Shown one piece after another: positions 1 to 12,323 of a stretch of DNA of 64,000 nucleotides. Both the position numbers and the translations under genes were made by a program. Each line of letters starts with the position of its first letter. Position 1 is the first letter of the stretch. The notes under the pieces are model-generated. The model was not told the DNA's origin. It made no database searches and saw only the letters and a program-made list of their open reading frames with translations. Source of the DNA: Paratinospora sagittata (taxonomy: Eukaryota > Streptophyta > Magnoliopsida > Ranunculales > Menispermaceae); the NCBI GenBank assembly GCA_035771175.1, contig CM069598.1, positions 19,568,438 through 19,632,437 of the forward strand, read 5' to 3'.

Positions 1-462
1 GCCACGTTCACGAACTGTTCTTGCCCACCATTTGATTCCAAATGCAAGTCCTTAAATTAGCTATACTTTTTTCCACAAAAGCATGCAAGTGTGTCAACTT
101 GAAGTTTCCACTGGGCGAATATCATGTCTTCTTCCTGGAATAAAGCTGAGAGATTAAGAGGAGCCTTTTTACACAAGATGCAGATAACTCATCACTTCAC
201 AGCATCTGTAGAAGATTCCTTATTACTAAACCAGGTGAGGAAATATTTAAAGTAGGCTCTCTTGCTGATACATTTCAAACAAAAAGTCTTCTAAAAAACC
301 CATCTCAAAAAAGTATAGCCTCTGTTAAAGCATTTCAATGAGGTGCTTGCCAGCCATTCGTACCATAGAGCTAAAAAATGTTATTGTTTCTTCTCAAATT
401 TTTTTTTTCCTTGTTTTAAAGATTAAAAGATCATACAACAAGAAGAAGCTTATCAGTTAATC
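1..462 (+). promoter_or_regulatory. 5' flank and possible 5'-UTR intron of the NPF pseudogene
   Basis: No ORF is seen here. A donor-like site (CCAG/GTGAGG) lies at 234/235 and a T-rich tract ending TTTTAAAG at about 421, followed 42 bp later by the NPF start codon. This could be a 5'-UTR intron of the transporter gene, but no transcript evidence is available. No clear TATA box is recognised. Confidence 0.3.
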
Positions 463-571
463 ATGGAGAGCTCAATAACAGTGATGAATGTTGATGATCA
501 AGGAGATAAGAAAATGGGTGTGAAACAAGAGTGCATTAAAGGAGGATGGAGATCATCTGTTTACTTAATAG
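463..571 (+). pseudogene. NPF pseudogene exon 1
   Basis: The exon starts at ATG 463 and encodes about 36 residues beginning MESSITVMNVDDQGDK and ending in the family-typical GGWRSSVYLIG. It ends at a GT donor (G/GTAATG) at 572, leaving one base of a split glycine codon that exon 2 completes. Confidence 0.85.
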
Positions 572-667
572 GTAATGCCCAGTTGCCCATGTGGTTAAAT
601 TTTTCAATTGAAATTTTGCTTTAATTTTCTGAAGTTTCTTAACTTGCATTGGATTTTTGAATCACAG

Positions 668-885
668 GAGTTGAAGTATCAGAGAGATTTGCTCTGTATG
701 GTGTATCGGGTAACCTTATTACTTATCTCACTAAGGTTCTACATGAATCAACAGCAACAGCTGCAAGAAATGTGAACATTTGGTCTGGTATTTCAGCGCT
801 ACTTCCATTACTAGGAGCTTCCATTGCACATTCTTGTTTGGGTCGTCTTAAAACGATCCTCTTTCCGACTTTAGTTTATCTAACA
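668..885 (+). pseudogene. NPF pseudogene exon 2
   Basis: An ATCACAG acceptor precedes 668 and an ACA/GTAAGT donor follows 885. The 218-nt exon is the usual size for the second exon of NPF genes. It encodes VEVSERFALYG (ExxER proton-coupling motif) and NLITYLTKVLHES, then a membrane-segment region ending LGRLKTILFPTLVYLT. No stop or frameshift is present. The exon ends in phase 0 (109 codons with exon 1). Confidence 0.88.
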
Positions 886-1159
886 GTAAGTAATTCAGTT
901 CACCTAAACATACAAGTTCTTGTCGTCTCTAACATCAAAGGCTAAGGGCCTCTTTTGAGAAAGTGCTTTTATTTTAGAAAAATTGGACTCAACTAGCTTT
1001 TTTAAAAATAGAAAAACCTTTTTTTCACTGTAATTTGGTCCAAAATTAAAATAGATTTTGTCAAATGACCCAAAAACTGTAGTATTATACTACCGAGCAA
1101 AACAAGGCCAAAATATAAAAATAAAAGGCCTTTGAATTCATTCGCTCATGTTTGATTAG

Positions 1160-1214
1160 ACTCTTGTTTCATGTTACGGACTTGTTCTCTTGATACTCTC
1201 AGTCTCATTGGTTC
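1160..1214 (+). pseudogene. NPF pseudogene exon 3, left part
   Basis: The acceptor GATTAG ends at 1159. In phase 0 the 55 bases encode TLVSCYGLVLLILSVSLV, matching the hydrophobic start of NPF exon 3. The last five bases, GGTTC, are the target site duplicated by Gypsy-1. The reading frame resumes at 11692. Confidence 0.82.
1210..1214. repeat. TSD of Gypsy-1 (GGTTC), left copy
   Basis: GGTTC lies directly before the LTR start TGTAATCCCC. The same five bases lie at 11692-11696, directly after the LTR end GTGTTACA. A 5-bp duplication is typical of LTR-retrotransposon integration. Confidence 0.93.
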
Positions 1215-3885
1215 TGTAATCCCCTGAAAATTCTGAAAATCTACTTTCCAATATCAAATATAATCCCTGAAAATTCTGAAAATATCTACATGATCATCAT
1301 TAAACCCTAGAATTAACAATACTATGTATAATACCTATGTACCTCAGCTGTCTCGTTCATCTCTTTCACGCTCCTCTCCTCTCGAACCAGGAATCAAGAA
1401 ATGTGGAAACGGCAACCACGGTGCGACTTCTTTCTTTCTCTTTTTCTTTGCTTCGATGTTATGCTCTCTCTCTCTCTCTCTCTCTCTCTCAACTCTCGGC
1501 TCAAAACCCCAATGCCTGAAACCCCATCTCGTCGTTGTAACCAAAACTCCAAGTAGCATCAACGCCCAATCCTTTCATCCGAACGCACGAGACGCCAAAC
1601 TCCCCTCTCCGCTGCCCGATTCACGAACGTCGGTGAACTGCCGCCGTTCCCTCTTTCTCTCTTCTCTTCTCCGCCATCTTCCTCTACTCTCTCGCTCTGA
1701 ATCTCGCCGCTCTCTATTCTCTTTTGCTCGAAACTCTCTCTCTCAAAACCCTGAACCCAATCGCGCAAATCTCTCTTCTCTATTCTCTCTTGCTCGAAAC
1801 CCTCTCTCAAAACCCAAAACCCTCTCTCCTCTCTACTCGAACTCAAACCCCCCGTCTCTCTAAACTCGCTTCTCTTCCTCTGCTCCTCGTTTCTCTGCAC
1901 CAATGTTCAGCGAGCACCACCAAGATTCCGGTCCTTGTGAACTCGAAACTGCAGAAACCTTTTGCCGATTTCAAACCAACCTCCGCCTTGTTGTCATAGC
2001 TCTCCATTCTCATGGGGTTCCAAGAGACGAATCCGCCGTCGATTGCTTCCCATCTTTAGCATATCCGCCTCCTCTTCCTTCTTCTTCTTTTCTCCACCGC
2101 CGTTTACTGGTTCTGGCCATGGTTTCCCTTTCGCCCAGTGAAACAGGGTACAAGTAACGTCGTTTTGGGCTTTTCTTTATTTTTTTTATTATTTTTACCC
2201 CACTTCTTTTGATATTAATACATAAAGGAGATAATGCTGGTGCATATGTACGTTGGGGTATAAGTTTTATATACTATAGGTTATATTTATATGGTTGCTA
2301 CTTGCATCTGCAACTATATAACGCATTATATTACGATATATTATTCACAAATATACTATATACTACACGTACATTTAAATAAGTAAATGTTATACCTGCA
2401 ACTCTCCTGGTTGCTATAATTACAAATGTGTGTGTATATATATATATATATATGTATATAAACTTGAGTAGGTATACGCAGCTAATGCAAATGTAACATG
2501 TATGTATAGGTTGAGGACGTACGTTACGTACCAAGGAATTCGGACAAGAACAAATTGCGTGCTACAGGTGGGGAAGATTCTATACCTTCATAATATTTTA
2601 TTTTGATATATAGATAAGAATGTTAAATTAATTAGGTCTATAGTATTATTAGATTGCTTATGCATGCCTATTGTACATGATTTTATATATACCATGTTGT
2701 GATTGATAGCCATGATGATATGTGTGTCAACATGACTTCTTGATTTGATTAGATGATAATTGGATGCATGCAATTCATGTGATATTTGAGACTCATTTAT
2801 AAATTATAATGCATGATAATGAAACGTATGACTTGGAATATTGTCACAGTAAAGTTCATGCGTGAATACTATTATAATTGACATTGTGACATGATGCCAT
2901 GTGTAGTGGAGTTTGAATATGTCTTGTGAATGCAATTAATATCATACTTATGTTGTATGTATGGCGTGACATCACTAAAGAACACAATTAAGATAATAAT
3001 CACATATATGGGGCAGTTATTTCAAGGAATATCGCCAATGTTTATTATGGGGCAGCTATTCTAAAGAATATAGCCAATGTTTATTATGGGGCAGTTATTC
3101 ATAATGAATATCGCCAACGAATTTCTGATTTTGGGTAGTGCCACCCTGTGTTTGATTTCCTAAAGGTAAGTGATTTAGAATGTGATAAAAGTCTCGACTC
3201 AAACAATCTAATGTTGCAAGGATTAATGTGTGAAACTTGTTTGTAATGCTCTTGTGTATATATCATGATAAAATGTTGTGAATCGTTTAGATGACCCACT
3301 GGGCTTTCAAGCTTACCCTTATTTTTCACATGCAGGTACTTAGAAAATAAAGTAGCAAGTTGTGACGTGGTTCAGTGATAGGGGTAGGATGGTAATCTGG
3401 ACAAGATTTTAATTAGTGAATGAGCTAATTACTTGTTTAACTTTGTGAACTTTTGTTTAAAAAGGGTTGTATTGACGCTAGAAATTTTGATAAAACCTTA
3501 TTATGATTATTGAAGGGATCATGATTTACTTTAAATGTATGTGCTTTGGACTTGAATTCATTAATTCTATTTGATGAATGTATTTAAATGTTGTGTTTAT
3601 AATGAATGGACAAGGGCAAGTATCCTCACAATTTAATATGGAAATTTGTATAGTGGAATTATGTGGTTCTTAGCATGAAGATGAAAGGGTATTCGTTTAT
3701 CTTAACCAGCAAGTTGGTTAGAAGAATATAAATTCATAGTGTTGCAAATTTTATTACCTATATAATGGTTATGGGTTAAGATAGACAGATACGATTAACA
3801 TCTCGATTTTCAGTGATTTTCTCGATAAAATTAAAATATTCATTATTTTACTTGAAATTTAAGTTTTGAAAATCGGGGTGTTACA
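1215..3885 (+). repeat. Gypsy-1 5' LTR
   Basis: It runs from TGTAATCCCCTG to GGGGTGTTACA and matches 8725-11691. It contains a CT microsatellite (1464-1490) in a pyrimidine-rich stretch, a TA-rich tract (about 2432-2460), and three near-repeats of TATGGGGCAGTTATT at about 3007-3105. ORFs inside it follow the CT-rich composition and are not genes. It is 2,671 bp, about 300 bp shorter than the 3' LTR because of indels in the leader-like part. Confidence 0.92.
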
Positions 3886-3888
3886 AAT

Positions 3889-3900
3889 TGGTATCAGAGC
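3889..3900 (+). promoter_or_regulatory. Gypsy-1 primer binding site
   Basis: TGGTATCAGAGC begins three bases after the 5' LTR end. It is complementary to the 3' end of initiator methionine tRNA, the usual minus-strand DNA primer of plant LTR elements. Confidence 0.9.
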
Positions 3901-4687
3901 TAAGGCTTCAGATCATGGGAAGTGTTACAACGAATTCTGAGAAGCTTAGTATCAGTGAGTAGGTATCAAATCTTTATGAGATTAGGGTCCAACTTGAACT
4001 AGATAAATATGCCATATATAAACTTTATAACGTAATGCCGAGAATGAAAGTACAGTGGGTCTAACAAACTCAAAGCTTTTAGGACATCGGTTAGAGACAA
4101 GAACTTGTATGAAAACTGTTTGGTTAGAATCAAAGACTAGGATGAATATTTTATTCTTGGTTCCAAAGCGGTATGGGACGTGGAGGAATTTAAGGGTATT
4201 TGAGGAGTCTTGAACTTGGAGACTGACAGGCCATGTTTGGTGAATGACTAACAACTCTGGACGAGCTTGTATCGCTATGTTCAACTGGTATGGGACAGCT
4301 TGGACATAGTGGGTACCTGGGAAGCCTTAGTTGGTAGGACATTTGCACATTGTTTGGGTGTATTGAAGTTTCTTTGTGGAAGCTTATATTACCAGGCTAG
4401 AGTGGTATGGGACACTTGAATACGGAGGGTATAAGTGAAAGTTTGGGAATTTTCTTTATACCATTGTTGTGTGATATGTTGTTAGTTTGTTTGCTTGTCT
4501 TGTTTACATGTATCAAAACCAAATCTTATACCCTGTGACAATCATGGATTGCCAAAATTTTATTAAACCTAGAAACTGAACCAATAGGATTATTTTATTT
4601 TCAAGAACTTAGAATTCTGAATCTAGAGTCACCCTAACCGAAAATAATTATCTCCTGTAGTACTAAAGATGAGTTGAAATTTTATAG

Positions 4688-5704
4688 ATGGCTGCACCTT
4701 GAAGAAAAAACACAAGGTCTGTGAGTGATCTCATAAGAGACACTGAACTAGTTGTGCAAACACAACCGACATTTGAACCTCAGCCGATGGAGCAAGAACA
4801 TGAAAATCTGACAGTGAATGTTGACTCTACTGGAGCAGAGAATGTCCGACCTACAGCAGTTCCAACCCCTGGAATCGTTTTGGGACCAGTGATGATGGCA
4901 GAATTTGTGAGACAAGTAGTGGAACAGGTGACCAGACAGATGCCTCAAGCTCAACTGAATCCAACAATTGTAGTGCAGAATGAACCAGGAGCTCGAAATA
5001 TCAGGAGGCCTGAAGAAAAGGAATGGGCGGATCAATTGAGAGACTTCCAACGTATGCATCCTTCGAAATTTGAAGGAAAACCAGATCCAAGGGAAGCTCA
5101 CAAGTGGTTCCAGGAGGTTAAGGAACACTTGGAAGTTTTTGGAGTGACTGGTCCAAGAATGGTGGTGATTGCGGCTCACCAATTCATAGGTGAGGCCAAA
5201 CATTGGTGGAGAATGGTTAAAGAAAGTCCTACAGTGTACGTGAACACTATGACCTGGACAACTTTTGAGGAGATATTTTATGATAAATTCTTTCCCAAGG
5301 CGAACATAAAAGAACTACAATCGGAATTTGTGAGGCTGACACAGAGGAACATGACAGTGGCAGAATATGAGGCTAAGTTTATCGAACTTTCCAGATTTGC
5401 TCATGAACTGGTAGTCAATGAACAGATGAAAGCTAGTAGATTCGTAGAGGGTCTCAGAATGGAAATTAGAAAGGTGGTTGTTCCTATGAATCTGGAAACT
5501 TATAAAAAGGTGGTTGAATGAGCTTTGTTGGTAGAGAGAGAACTAAACCTGCAAGAGACAATATGGAACAGAAACAAAAGGCCTAAAGGACAAAATTTTG
5601 ATTACTAGGGTAATCACAACAAGAGGCAAAATCTGAATAACTTTGGTGGCAATGGTAATAATTGGAACAGGAACAAGTCCAACAATGGAAACCAGTGGAA
5701 CAGG
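4688..5704 (+). pseudogene. Gypsy-1 gag (capsid region)
   Basis: The likely original start is ATG 4688 (MAAP), in frame with the rest but followed by TGA at 4700-4702, which looks like a CGA-to-TGA change. The retrotrans_gag core follows (FEGKPDPREAHKWFQEVKEH, then AKHWWRMVKE and FYDKFFPKANIKELQSEF). The same frame has a TGA at 5519-5521 and a TAG at 5606-5608 before continuing into the zinc-knuckle and protease part. The product would build the virus-like particle. Confidence 0.85.
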
Positions 5705-6724
5705 GTGCAGAATCACAATAACGGATCAAGATGGTCTAGTCATAATGGTGAACAACAGATGCAACAGAACAATATTCGTGCACCCCAACAACATAAAGAT
5801 CAAGTAGTAGCCACGAGACTTTGCTTCAAATGCAACCGACCGGGTCATTTGGCACGAAACTGCACTATACAAGGAGTTCGACAAAATTTTCGTCCAGGCA
5901 ACTGGCAGAACAACAACAATGTGCAAGGACGAAATCAAGCCAATCGTCCAAGCTATAATCAGAATCAAATCCAAAATCAAAATCAAGGCAGAGTCTTTGC
6001 AATGACAGAAGGAAATCCTGAACTAGAAGTTGGTGCAAACAAAGTAGTAGAATGTACTTTCATTTTATTTCATGTTACAGTTAAAATCTTGTTTGATTAT
6101 GGAGCATCAAGGTCTTTTACTTCTGAAAACTTAGCCAGGAAACTACAACTTTCCACTGTACCTTTATTTGTTGTTATGAAGATTTCAACACCAGTAGGAG
6201 TAAACGTCCCAACAACTGAAAAATGTAGTTGTGAATTTAGAATTAATGATAAGCTGATTTCAGCTGACTTGATACTCCTACCCATTAATGATTATGATGT
6301 GATCTTGGGAATGGATTGGTTATTTGAGTACCAAGCCCAGATCGATTGCCTTCGAAAGAAGATTACTTTACGGTTACCTTCGGGAGAGTTGTTGAAAATC
6401 TATGGGGATAGAAACAAAATCCCGAGGAATATCATGTCCGCACTTCTCGAATCTGTGAATCAAAAAGAGGAATTCAAAACCCTAACAGAAGCCAAGCCTT
6501 TAAAGACCTTGAGGAATTTAGAAGAGTACTTGGTGGTTAGAGACTTCCCTGAAGTGTTTCCCGAAAAATTACCAGGATTACCTCCTAAGCGGGAAGTAGA
6601 GTTCAAGATAGAACTGTACCCTGGAACAGACCCCATAGCCATGTCACCCTACAAAATGGCTCCTGGCGCATTAATAGAATTAAGGATTCAGCTTGATGAT
6701 CTTAGTGCGAAGGGATTTATCTAG
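5705..6724 (+). pseudogene. Gypsy-1 nucleocapsid zinc knuckle, protease and start of RT
   Basis: This continues the gag frame. A CCHC zinc knuckle (CFKCNRPGHLARNC) lies near residue 42, after an Asn/Gln-rich stretch. The aspartic protease active site reads ILFDYGASRSF, so the usual D-[ST]-G-A has Tyr in place of Thr/Ser. VILGMDWLFEYQAQIDC marks the protease C-terminal part. The N-terminal RT region follows (FPEVFPEKLPGLPPKREVEF). The ORF stops at TAG 6722-6724, but the frame continues beyond. Confidence 0.85.
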
Positions 6725-7107
6725 CAGAGCGAATCACTCTGTGGAGCACCAGTATTGTTTGTCAAAAAGAAAGATGGGTCGATGAGACCGTGTATTGACT
6801 ACAGAAAATTAAATCATGTCACAGTCAAGAACAAGTACCCCTACCCAGAATAGATGATTTGTTCGATCAACTGAAGGGAGCAACTTGTTTTTCCAAGATC
6901 GACCTAAGGTCCGGTTATCACCAACTTAGAATCAAAGAGTCAGATATACCGAAGACAACATTCAGGACTAGGTATGGACACTTTGAATTTAGAGTCATGC
7001 CATTTGGACTCACTAATGCACCAGCAACATTTATGGACCTAATGAATAGGATGTTTAGGCCTCATCTTATAAGAACGATGCAGAAAAGGCCCAGATGTAC
7101 TAGTTGA
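6725..7107 (+). pseudogene. Gypsy-1 reverse transcriptase remnant, catalytic part deleted
   Basis: After the in-frame stop, [21 protein letters not shown] is read. A one-base deletion near 6848 shifts frame, after which [19 protein letters not shown] and [19 protein letters not shown] are read. The sequence then jumps at about 7075-7110 to the region just ahead of integrase. The YxDD catalytic motif and RNase H are gone. Confidence 0.88.
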
Positions 7108-8621
7108 TTGAAGATTATGATTTAGGCGTACAAAAAGGTGAAAACCAGATTTTTTTATATGATATGAGTTGCAAGCCAGACCTACTACATCAAATTAAGG
7201 AAGGTCAAGCTCAGGATAGAAAATTAGTAAAATGGGTGGCAGGTGCAAGAGCTAATAATGGAAATACAAATTTCAAGATCGATTCAGAGGGGTTATTGAG
7301 ATTCAGAGATCGAATTTGTAGACCCAGAATTGAGAAAATTAAAAAGATCTTATTTGATGAGGCACATCAGACTAAATGCACTTTACATCATGGTGGAGAT
7401 AAGATGTACCAAAATTTGAAGAAAAACTACTGGTGGAAAGGTATGAAGAGAGATGTGGCCAAATATGTGTCTAAATGCCTTACATGTCAACAAGTTAAGG
7501 CCGAACATAAAAGACCGTTTGGATTGTTACAACCTTTAAAAATCCCTGAATGGAAATGGGATAACATAGCAATGGATTTCGTTGGAGCTCTTCCTAGAAA
7601 TCAGAAAGGTGAGGATAAGGTTTGGGTAATTGTGGATCGACTTACTAAAGTGGCACATTTCTTACCTATTAAATCCACAGATCCGATTAGTAAACTGAGC
7701 GAGTTGTATGTTAAAGAGATTGTGAAGCTACATGGAGTACCCAAATCGATAATGTCAGATAGAGATTCTTTATTCACATCTCAGTTCTGGCAGAGCTTGC
7801 AGCGGGATTTGGGAACCAAATTAACCATGAGCACCGCCTATCATCCTCAGACAAATGGTCAATCCGAAAGGGTTATTCAGATCTTAGAAGACATGTTGAG
7901 AGCTTGTGTACTAGATTTCAAGGGAAATTGGAGTAAATACTTACACCTAGCAGAGTTTGCTTATAACAATAGTTACCAGACATGTATACAAATGGCTCCA
8001 TATGAAGCCCTATATGGACGACCATGTAGGTCACCACTGTTTTGGGCCGATTGGGAAGATAAGGTACTTGCAGGACCTGATATGATAATTGAAACGAACG
8101 AAAAAATGAAGTTGATCCAGAAAAGGCTAGTTACAGCACAGAGTAGGCAGAAAAGCTACGCAGATAAGAGGCACAGACCATTAGAGTTCCAAAAAGGTGA
8201 TAAGGTATTTCTGAAAATAAGCCCTCAAAAAGACATCATGAGGTTTGGTAAGAAAGGGAAATTATCGCCGCGGTTCATCAGTCCGTTCAAGATTTGTGAT
8301 CGAATTGGCGAGAATGCTTACAAACTAGACTTGCCAACTAGTTTATTCGCCATCCACAACGTGTTCCATGTGTCGATGTTGCGAAAATATGAACCAGACC
8401 CTTCCCACACCATCGATTGGAAAGACGTAAAAGTACAAGCTGATGCTACCTATGAAGAAGGACCTTTAAAGATCCTAGATTGGAAAGTTCATAGTTTGAG
8501 AAACAAAGACATTCCATTAGTTAAAGTGTTGGGGAAGCATCATGGAGTTGAAGAAGCCACTTGGGAACTTGAAAGTGAAATGAAGGCCAAATATGCCGAC
8601 TTATTTCAAAGAACACTATAG
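7104..8621 (+). CDS. Gypsy-1 integrase with C-terminal chromodomain
   Basis: This open frame of 505 codons is the best-preserved part of the element. It has the HHCC zinc-binding region ([19 protein letters not shown], then CLTCQQVK) and a catalytic D,D,E core: D in [10 protein letters not shown] in [13 protein letters not shown] in NGQSERVIQ. The GPY/F-like region follows ([18 protein letters not shown]). The end ([20 protein letters not shown]) is a chromodomain-like tail of the kind that targets Tekay-type elements to heterochromatin. The first ATG is arbitrary because the upstream pol is deleted. No in-frame stop is seen. Confidence 0.88.
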   Translation: MIEDYDLGVQKGENQIFLYDMSCKPDLLHQIKEGQAQDRKLVKWVAGARANNGNTNFKIDSEGLLRFRDRICRPRIEKIKKILFDEAHQTKCTLHHGGDKMYQNLKKNYWWKGMKRDVAKYVSKCLTCQQVKAEHKRPFGLLQPLKIPEWKWDNIAMDFVGALPRNQKGEDKVWVIVDRLTKVAHFLPIKSTDPISKLSELYVKEIVKLHGVPKSIMSDRDSLFTSQFWQSLQRDLGTKLTMSTAYHPQTNGQSERVIQILEDMLRACVLDFKGNWSKYLHLAEFAYNNSYQTCIQMAPYEALYGRPCRSPLFWADWEDKVLAGPDMIIETNEKMKLIQKRLVTAQSRQKSYADKRHRPLEFQKGDKVFLKISPQKDIMRFGKKGKLSPRFISPFKICDRIGENAYKLDLPTSLFAIHNVFHVSMLRKYEPDPSHTIDWKDVKVQADATYEEGPLKILDWKVHSLRNKDIPLVKVLGKHHGVEEATWELESEMKAKYADLFQRTL

Positions 8622-8711
8622 GTTTCGAGATACAACTCGTCAACAGTGGAAAAAGTTTAACATCATCAAGTAAGTAAGCTTCAACTTTAATTTCGGGACG
8701 AAATTTCTTTT

Positions 8712-8724
8712 AAGGCGGGAAGAA
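8712..8724 (+). other. Gypsy-1 polypurine tract
   Basis: AAGGCGGGAAGAA abuts the 3' LTR and follows GGGACGAAATTTCTTTT, the usual Ty3 context for plus-strand priming. Confidence 0.85.
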
Positions 8725-10216
8725 TGTAATCCCCTGAAAATTCTGAAAATCTACTTTCCAATTTCAAATATAATCCCTGAAAATTCTGAAAACCTACTTT
8801 CCAATTTCAAATATACTCCCTGAAAATTCAGAAAATCTACATTCCAATTTCAAATATAATCCCTGAAAATTCTGAAAATCTACTTTCAAATTTCAAATAT
8901 AATCCCTAAAAATTATGAAATATCTACATGATCATCATTAAACCCTAGAATTAACAATACTATGTATAATACCTATGCACCTTAGCCGTCTCATTCATCT
9001 CTTTCACGCTCCTCTCCTTTCGAACCAGGAATCAAGAAACGTGGAAACGACAACCACGGTGAGACTTCTTTCTTTCTCTTTTTCTTTGCTTCGAGGCTCT
9101 GCTCTCTCTCTCTCTCTCAACTCTCTGCTCAAGACCCCAATGGTTGAAACCCCATCTCGTCGTTGTAACCAAAACTCCAAGTAGCATCATTGCCCAATCC
9201 TTTCATCCGAACGCGCGAGATGCCAAACTCCCCTCTCCGCTGCAACTCGCCGTTGCAACTCGCCGCTGCTTTCTTCAAAACCGTCAAACTCCTCTCTCCG
9301 CTGCAACTCCAAAATCGCCGCTGCTTTCTCCAAAATCACCAAATCTCTCCCCAGAATCGCACCTCGCCAACGTTCTCCAAAATCACCAAATCTCTCCCCA
9401 GATTCACGAACGCCGGTGAACTGCCGTCGTTCCCTCTTTATGTCTTCTCGCTTCTCTTCTTCGCCATCTTCCTCTGCTCTCTCACTCTGAATCTCGCCGT
9501 TCTCTATTCTCTCTTGCTCGACACTCTCTCTCTCAAAACCCTGAACCCAATCGTGCAAATCTCTCTTCTCTATTCTCTCTTGCTTGAAACCCTCTCTCAA
9601 AACCCAAAACTCTCTCTTCTCTCTGCTCGAACTCAAACCCCCCGTCTCTCTAAATCTCTCTTCTCTTCCTCTGCTCCTCGTTACTCTGCACCAATGTTCA
9701 GCGAGCACCACCAAGATTTCGGTCCTTGTGAACTCGAAACTGCGGAAACCTTTGGCCGATTTCAAACCAACCTCCGCCTTGTTGTCACAGCTCTCCATTC
9801 TCATGGGCTTCCAAGCGACGAATCCGCCGTCGATTGCTTCCCGTCTTCAGCATATCCGCCTCCTCCTCCTTCTTCTTCTTTTCTCCACCTCCGTTTACTG
9901 GTTATGGCCATGGTTTCCCTTTCGCCCAGTGAAACATAGTACAAGTAACGTTGTGTTGGGATTTTCTTTATTTTTTTATTATTTTTACCCCACTTCTTTT
10001 GATATTAATATATAAAGGAGATAATGTTGGTGCATACGTATGTTGGGGTATAAGTTTTATATACTATAGGTTATATTTATATGGTTGCTACTTGCATCTG
10101 CAACTATATAACGCATTATATTACGATATATTATTCACAAATATACTATATACTACACATATATTTAAATAAGTAAATTTTATACCTGCAACTCTCCTGG
10201 TTGCTATAATTACAAA

Positions 10217-10250
<34 letters not shown>

Positions 10251-11691
10251 AATATATGTATATAAACTTGAGTAGGTATACGCAGCTAATGCAAATGTAA
10301 CATGTATGTATAGGTTGAGGACGTACGTTACGCACCAAGGAATTCGGACAAGAACAAATTGCGTGCGTTACAGGTGGGGAAGATTCTATACCTTCATAAT
10401 ATTTTATTTTGATATATAGATAGGAATGTTAAATTAATTAGGTCTATAGTATTATTAGATTGCTTATGCATGCCTATTGTACATGATTTTATATATACCA
10501 TGTTGTGATTGATAGCCATGATGATATGTGTGTCAACATGACTTCTTGATTTGATTAGATGATAATTGGATGCATGCAATTCATGTGATATTTGAGACTC
10601 ATTTATAAATTATAATGCATGATAATGAAACGTATGACTTGGAATATTGGCACAGTAAAGTTCATGCTTGAATACTATTATAATTGACACTGTGACATGA
10701 TGGCATGTGTAGTGGAGTTTGAATATGTCTTGTGAATGCAATTAATATCATACTTATGTTGTATGTATGGTGTGACATCACTAAAGAACACAATTAAGAT
10801 AAGAATCACATATATGGGGCAGTTATTTCAAGGAATATCGCCAATGTTTATTATGGGGCAGTTATTCTAAAGAATATAGCCAATGTTTATTATGGGGCAG
10901 TTATTCATAATGAATATCGCCAACGAATTTCTGATTTTGGGTAGTGCCACCCTGTGTTTGATTTCCTAAAGGTAAGTGATTTAGAATGTGATAAAAGTCT
11001 CGACTCAAACAATCTAATGTTGCAAGGATTAATGTGTGAAACTTGTTTGTAATGTTCTTGTGTATATATCATGATAAAATGTTGTGAATTGTTTAGATGA
11101 CCCACTGGGCTTTCAAGCTTACCCCTATTTTTCACATGCAGGTACTTAGAAAATAAAGTAGCAAGTTGTGACGTGGTTCAGTGATAGGGGTAGGATGGTA
11201 ATCTGGACAAGATTTTAATTAGTGAATGAGCTAATTACTTGTTTAACTTTGTGAACTTTTCTTTAAAAAGGGTTGTATTGACCCTAGAAATTTTGATAAA
11301 ACCTTATTATGATTATTGAAGGGATCATGATTTACTTTAAATGTATGTGTTTTGGACTTGAATTCATTAGTTCTATTTGATGAATGTATTTAAATGTTGT
11401 GTTTATAATGAATGGACAATGGCAAGTATCCTCACAATTTAATATGGAAATTTGTATAGTGGAATTATGTGGTTCTTAGCATGAAGATGAAAGGGTATTC
11501 GTTTATCTTAACCAGCAAGTTGGTTAGAAGAATATAAATTCATAGTGCTGCAAATTTTATTACCTATATAATGGTTATGGGTTAAGATAGACGGATACGA
11601 TTAACATCTCGATTTTTAGTGATTTTCTCGATAAAATTAAAATATTCATTATTTTACTTGAAATTTAAGTTTTGAAAATCGGAGTGTTACA
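8725..11691 (+). repeat. Gypsy-1 3' LTR
   Basis: It starts TGTAATCCCCTG and ends GGAGTGTTACA, followed by TSD GGTTC. Compared with the 5' LTR it has extra tandem copies of a roughly 60-bp unit (AATCCCTGAAAATTCTGAAAA) at 8725-8930 and an insertion of repeated Cys/Ala-codon-like CTGCAACTCGCCG units at about 9238-9420. The CT microsatellite is shorter (9102-9118). Confidence 0.92.
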
Positions 11692-11696
11692 GGTTC

Positions 11697-12153
11697 CATT
11701 TCAATTTCGACATGTATTACTTTTCTTGTTACTTTATTTGGTTGCACTTGGGCAAGGTGGGCGCAAGCCATGTGTGCAAACATTTGGAGCAGATTAGTTT
11801 GATGAAAACGACCCAGAAGAGAAGAGAGCAAAGAGTTCATTTTTCAATTGGTGGTACTTTGGTATATGTACTGGAGCCTCTGCAGCAATACTAGTAGTGT
11901 ATTATGTTCAAGACCATGTTGGTTGGATGGTTAGCTTTGCACTTCCAGCATTTGCAATGACATTTGCACTTGTTATCTTTCTCCTTGGATGGAGATCATA
12001 TAGACAGCAAGTTTGTATTGGGAGTCCACTTGCTCAGATTTTTCAAGTCTTCGTTGCGGCTTATCGTAAGCGAAATATTCATGACATCGAGGATGAATTT
12101 GCAGTTTCTCCTGAAGATGGGCGTCAAGCCCTTGCCCACTCGAATCAATTCAA
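11697..12153 (+). pseudogene. NPF pseudogene exon 3, right part
   Basis: In the frame carried over the GGTTC duplication it encodes LYLVALGQGGRKPCVQTFGA, then D and a stop (TAG 11795-11797, where NPF proteins have Gln, a CAG-to-TAG change), then FDENDPEEKRAKSSFFNWWY and membrane helices up to LGWRSYRQQV. It ends at a GTAAGTG donor at 12154, in phase 2. No other break is seen. Confidence 0.88.
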
Positions 12154-12323
12154 GTAAGTGATCTATTAAAATTTGTTTTGAATGAAAGAACTAATTACCT
12201 CTTCACCATCTTGTAAAAAAGAAGAAAATCACAAGAGAATCAAAATGAGGTCTTCTTTTGAAAATGATAAGCTTGCCATTTTCAATTGAAGATATATCAT
12301 GGTTGAACATCTTTCTTGATCAG

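Larger units (their letters stand above)
1215..11691 (+). mobile_element. Gypsy-1: full-length Ty3/gypsy chromovirus (Tekay-like), defective
   Basis: The element has 2.7-3.0 kb LTRs, a tRNA primer site, gag, protease, reverse transcriptase, integrase and chromodomain regions in the usual Ty3 order, a polypurine tract and a 5-bp TSD. It interrupts NPF exon 3. Sampled parts of the two LTRs differ at only a few per cent of sites, so insertion was fairly recent. The catalytic half of reverse transcriptase and all of RNase H are deleted at about 7075-7110, and gag-pol carries several stops, so it cannot move on its own. The group-II-like chromodomain and primer site suggest the Tekay/Del lineage (inference). 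Confidence 0.93.

Noticed and set aside
1324..2157. Overlapping ORFs of up to 179 codons on both strands in the left LTR of Gypsy-1, repeated at 8975-10015
   Set aside because: They follow CT-rich, Ser/Leu/Arg low-complexity composition in an LTR, differ by frameshift between the two LTRs and show no domain.
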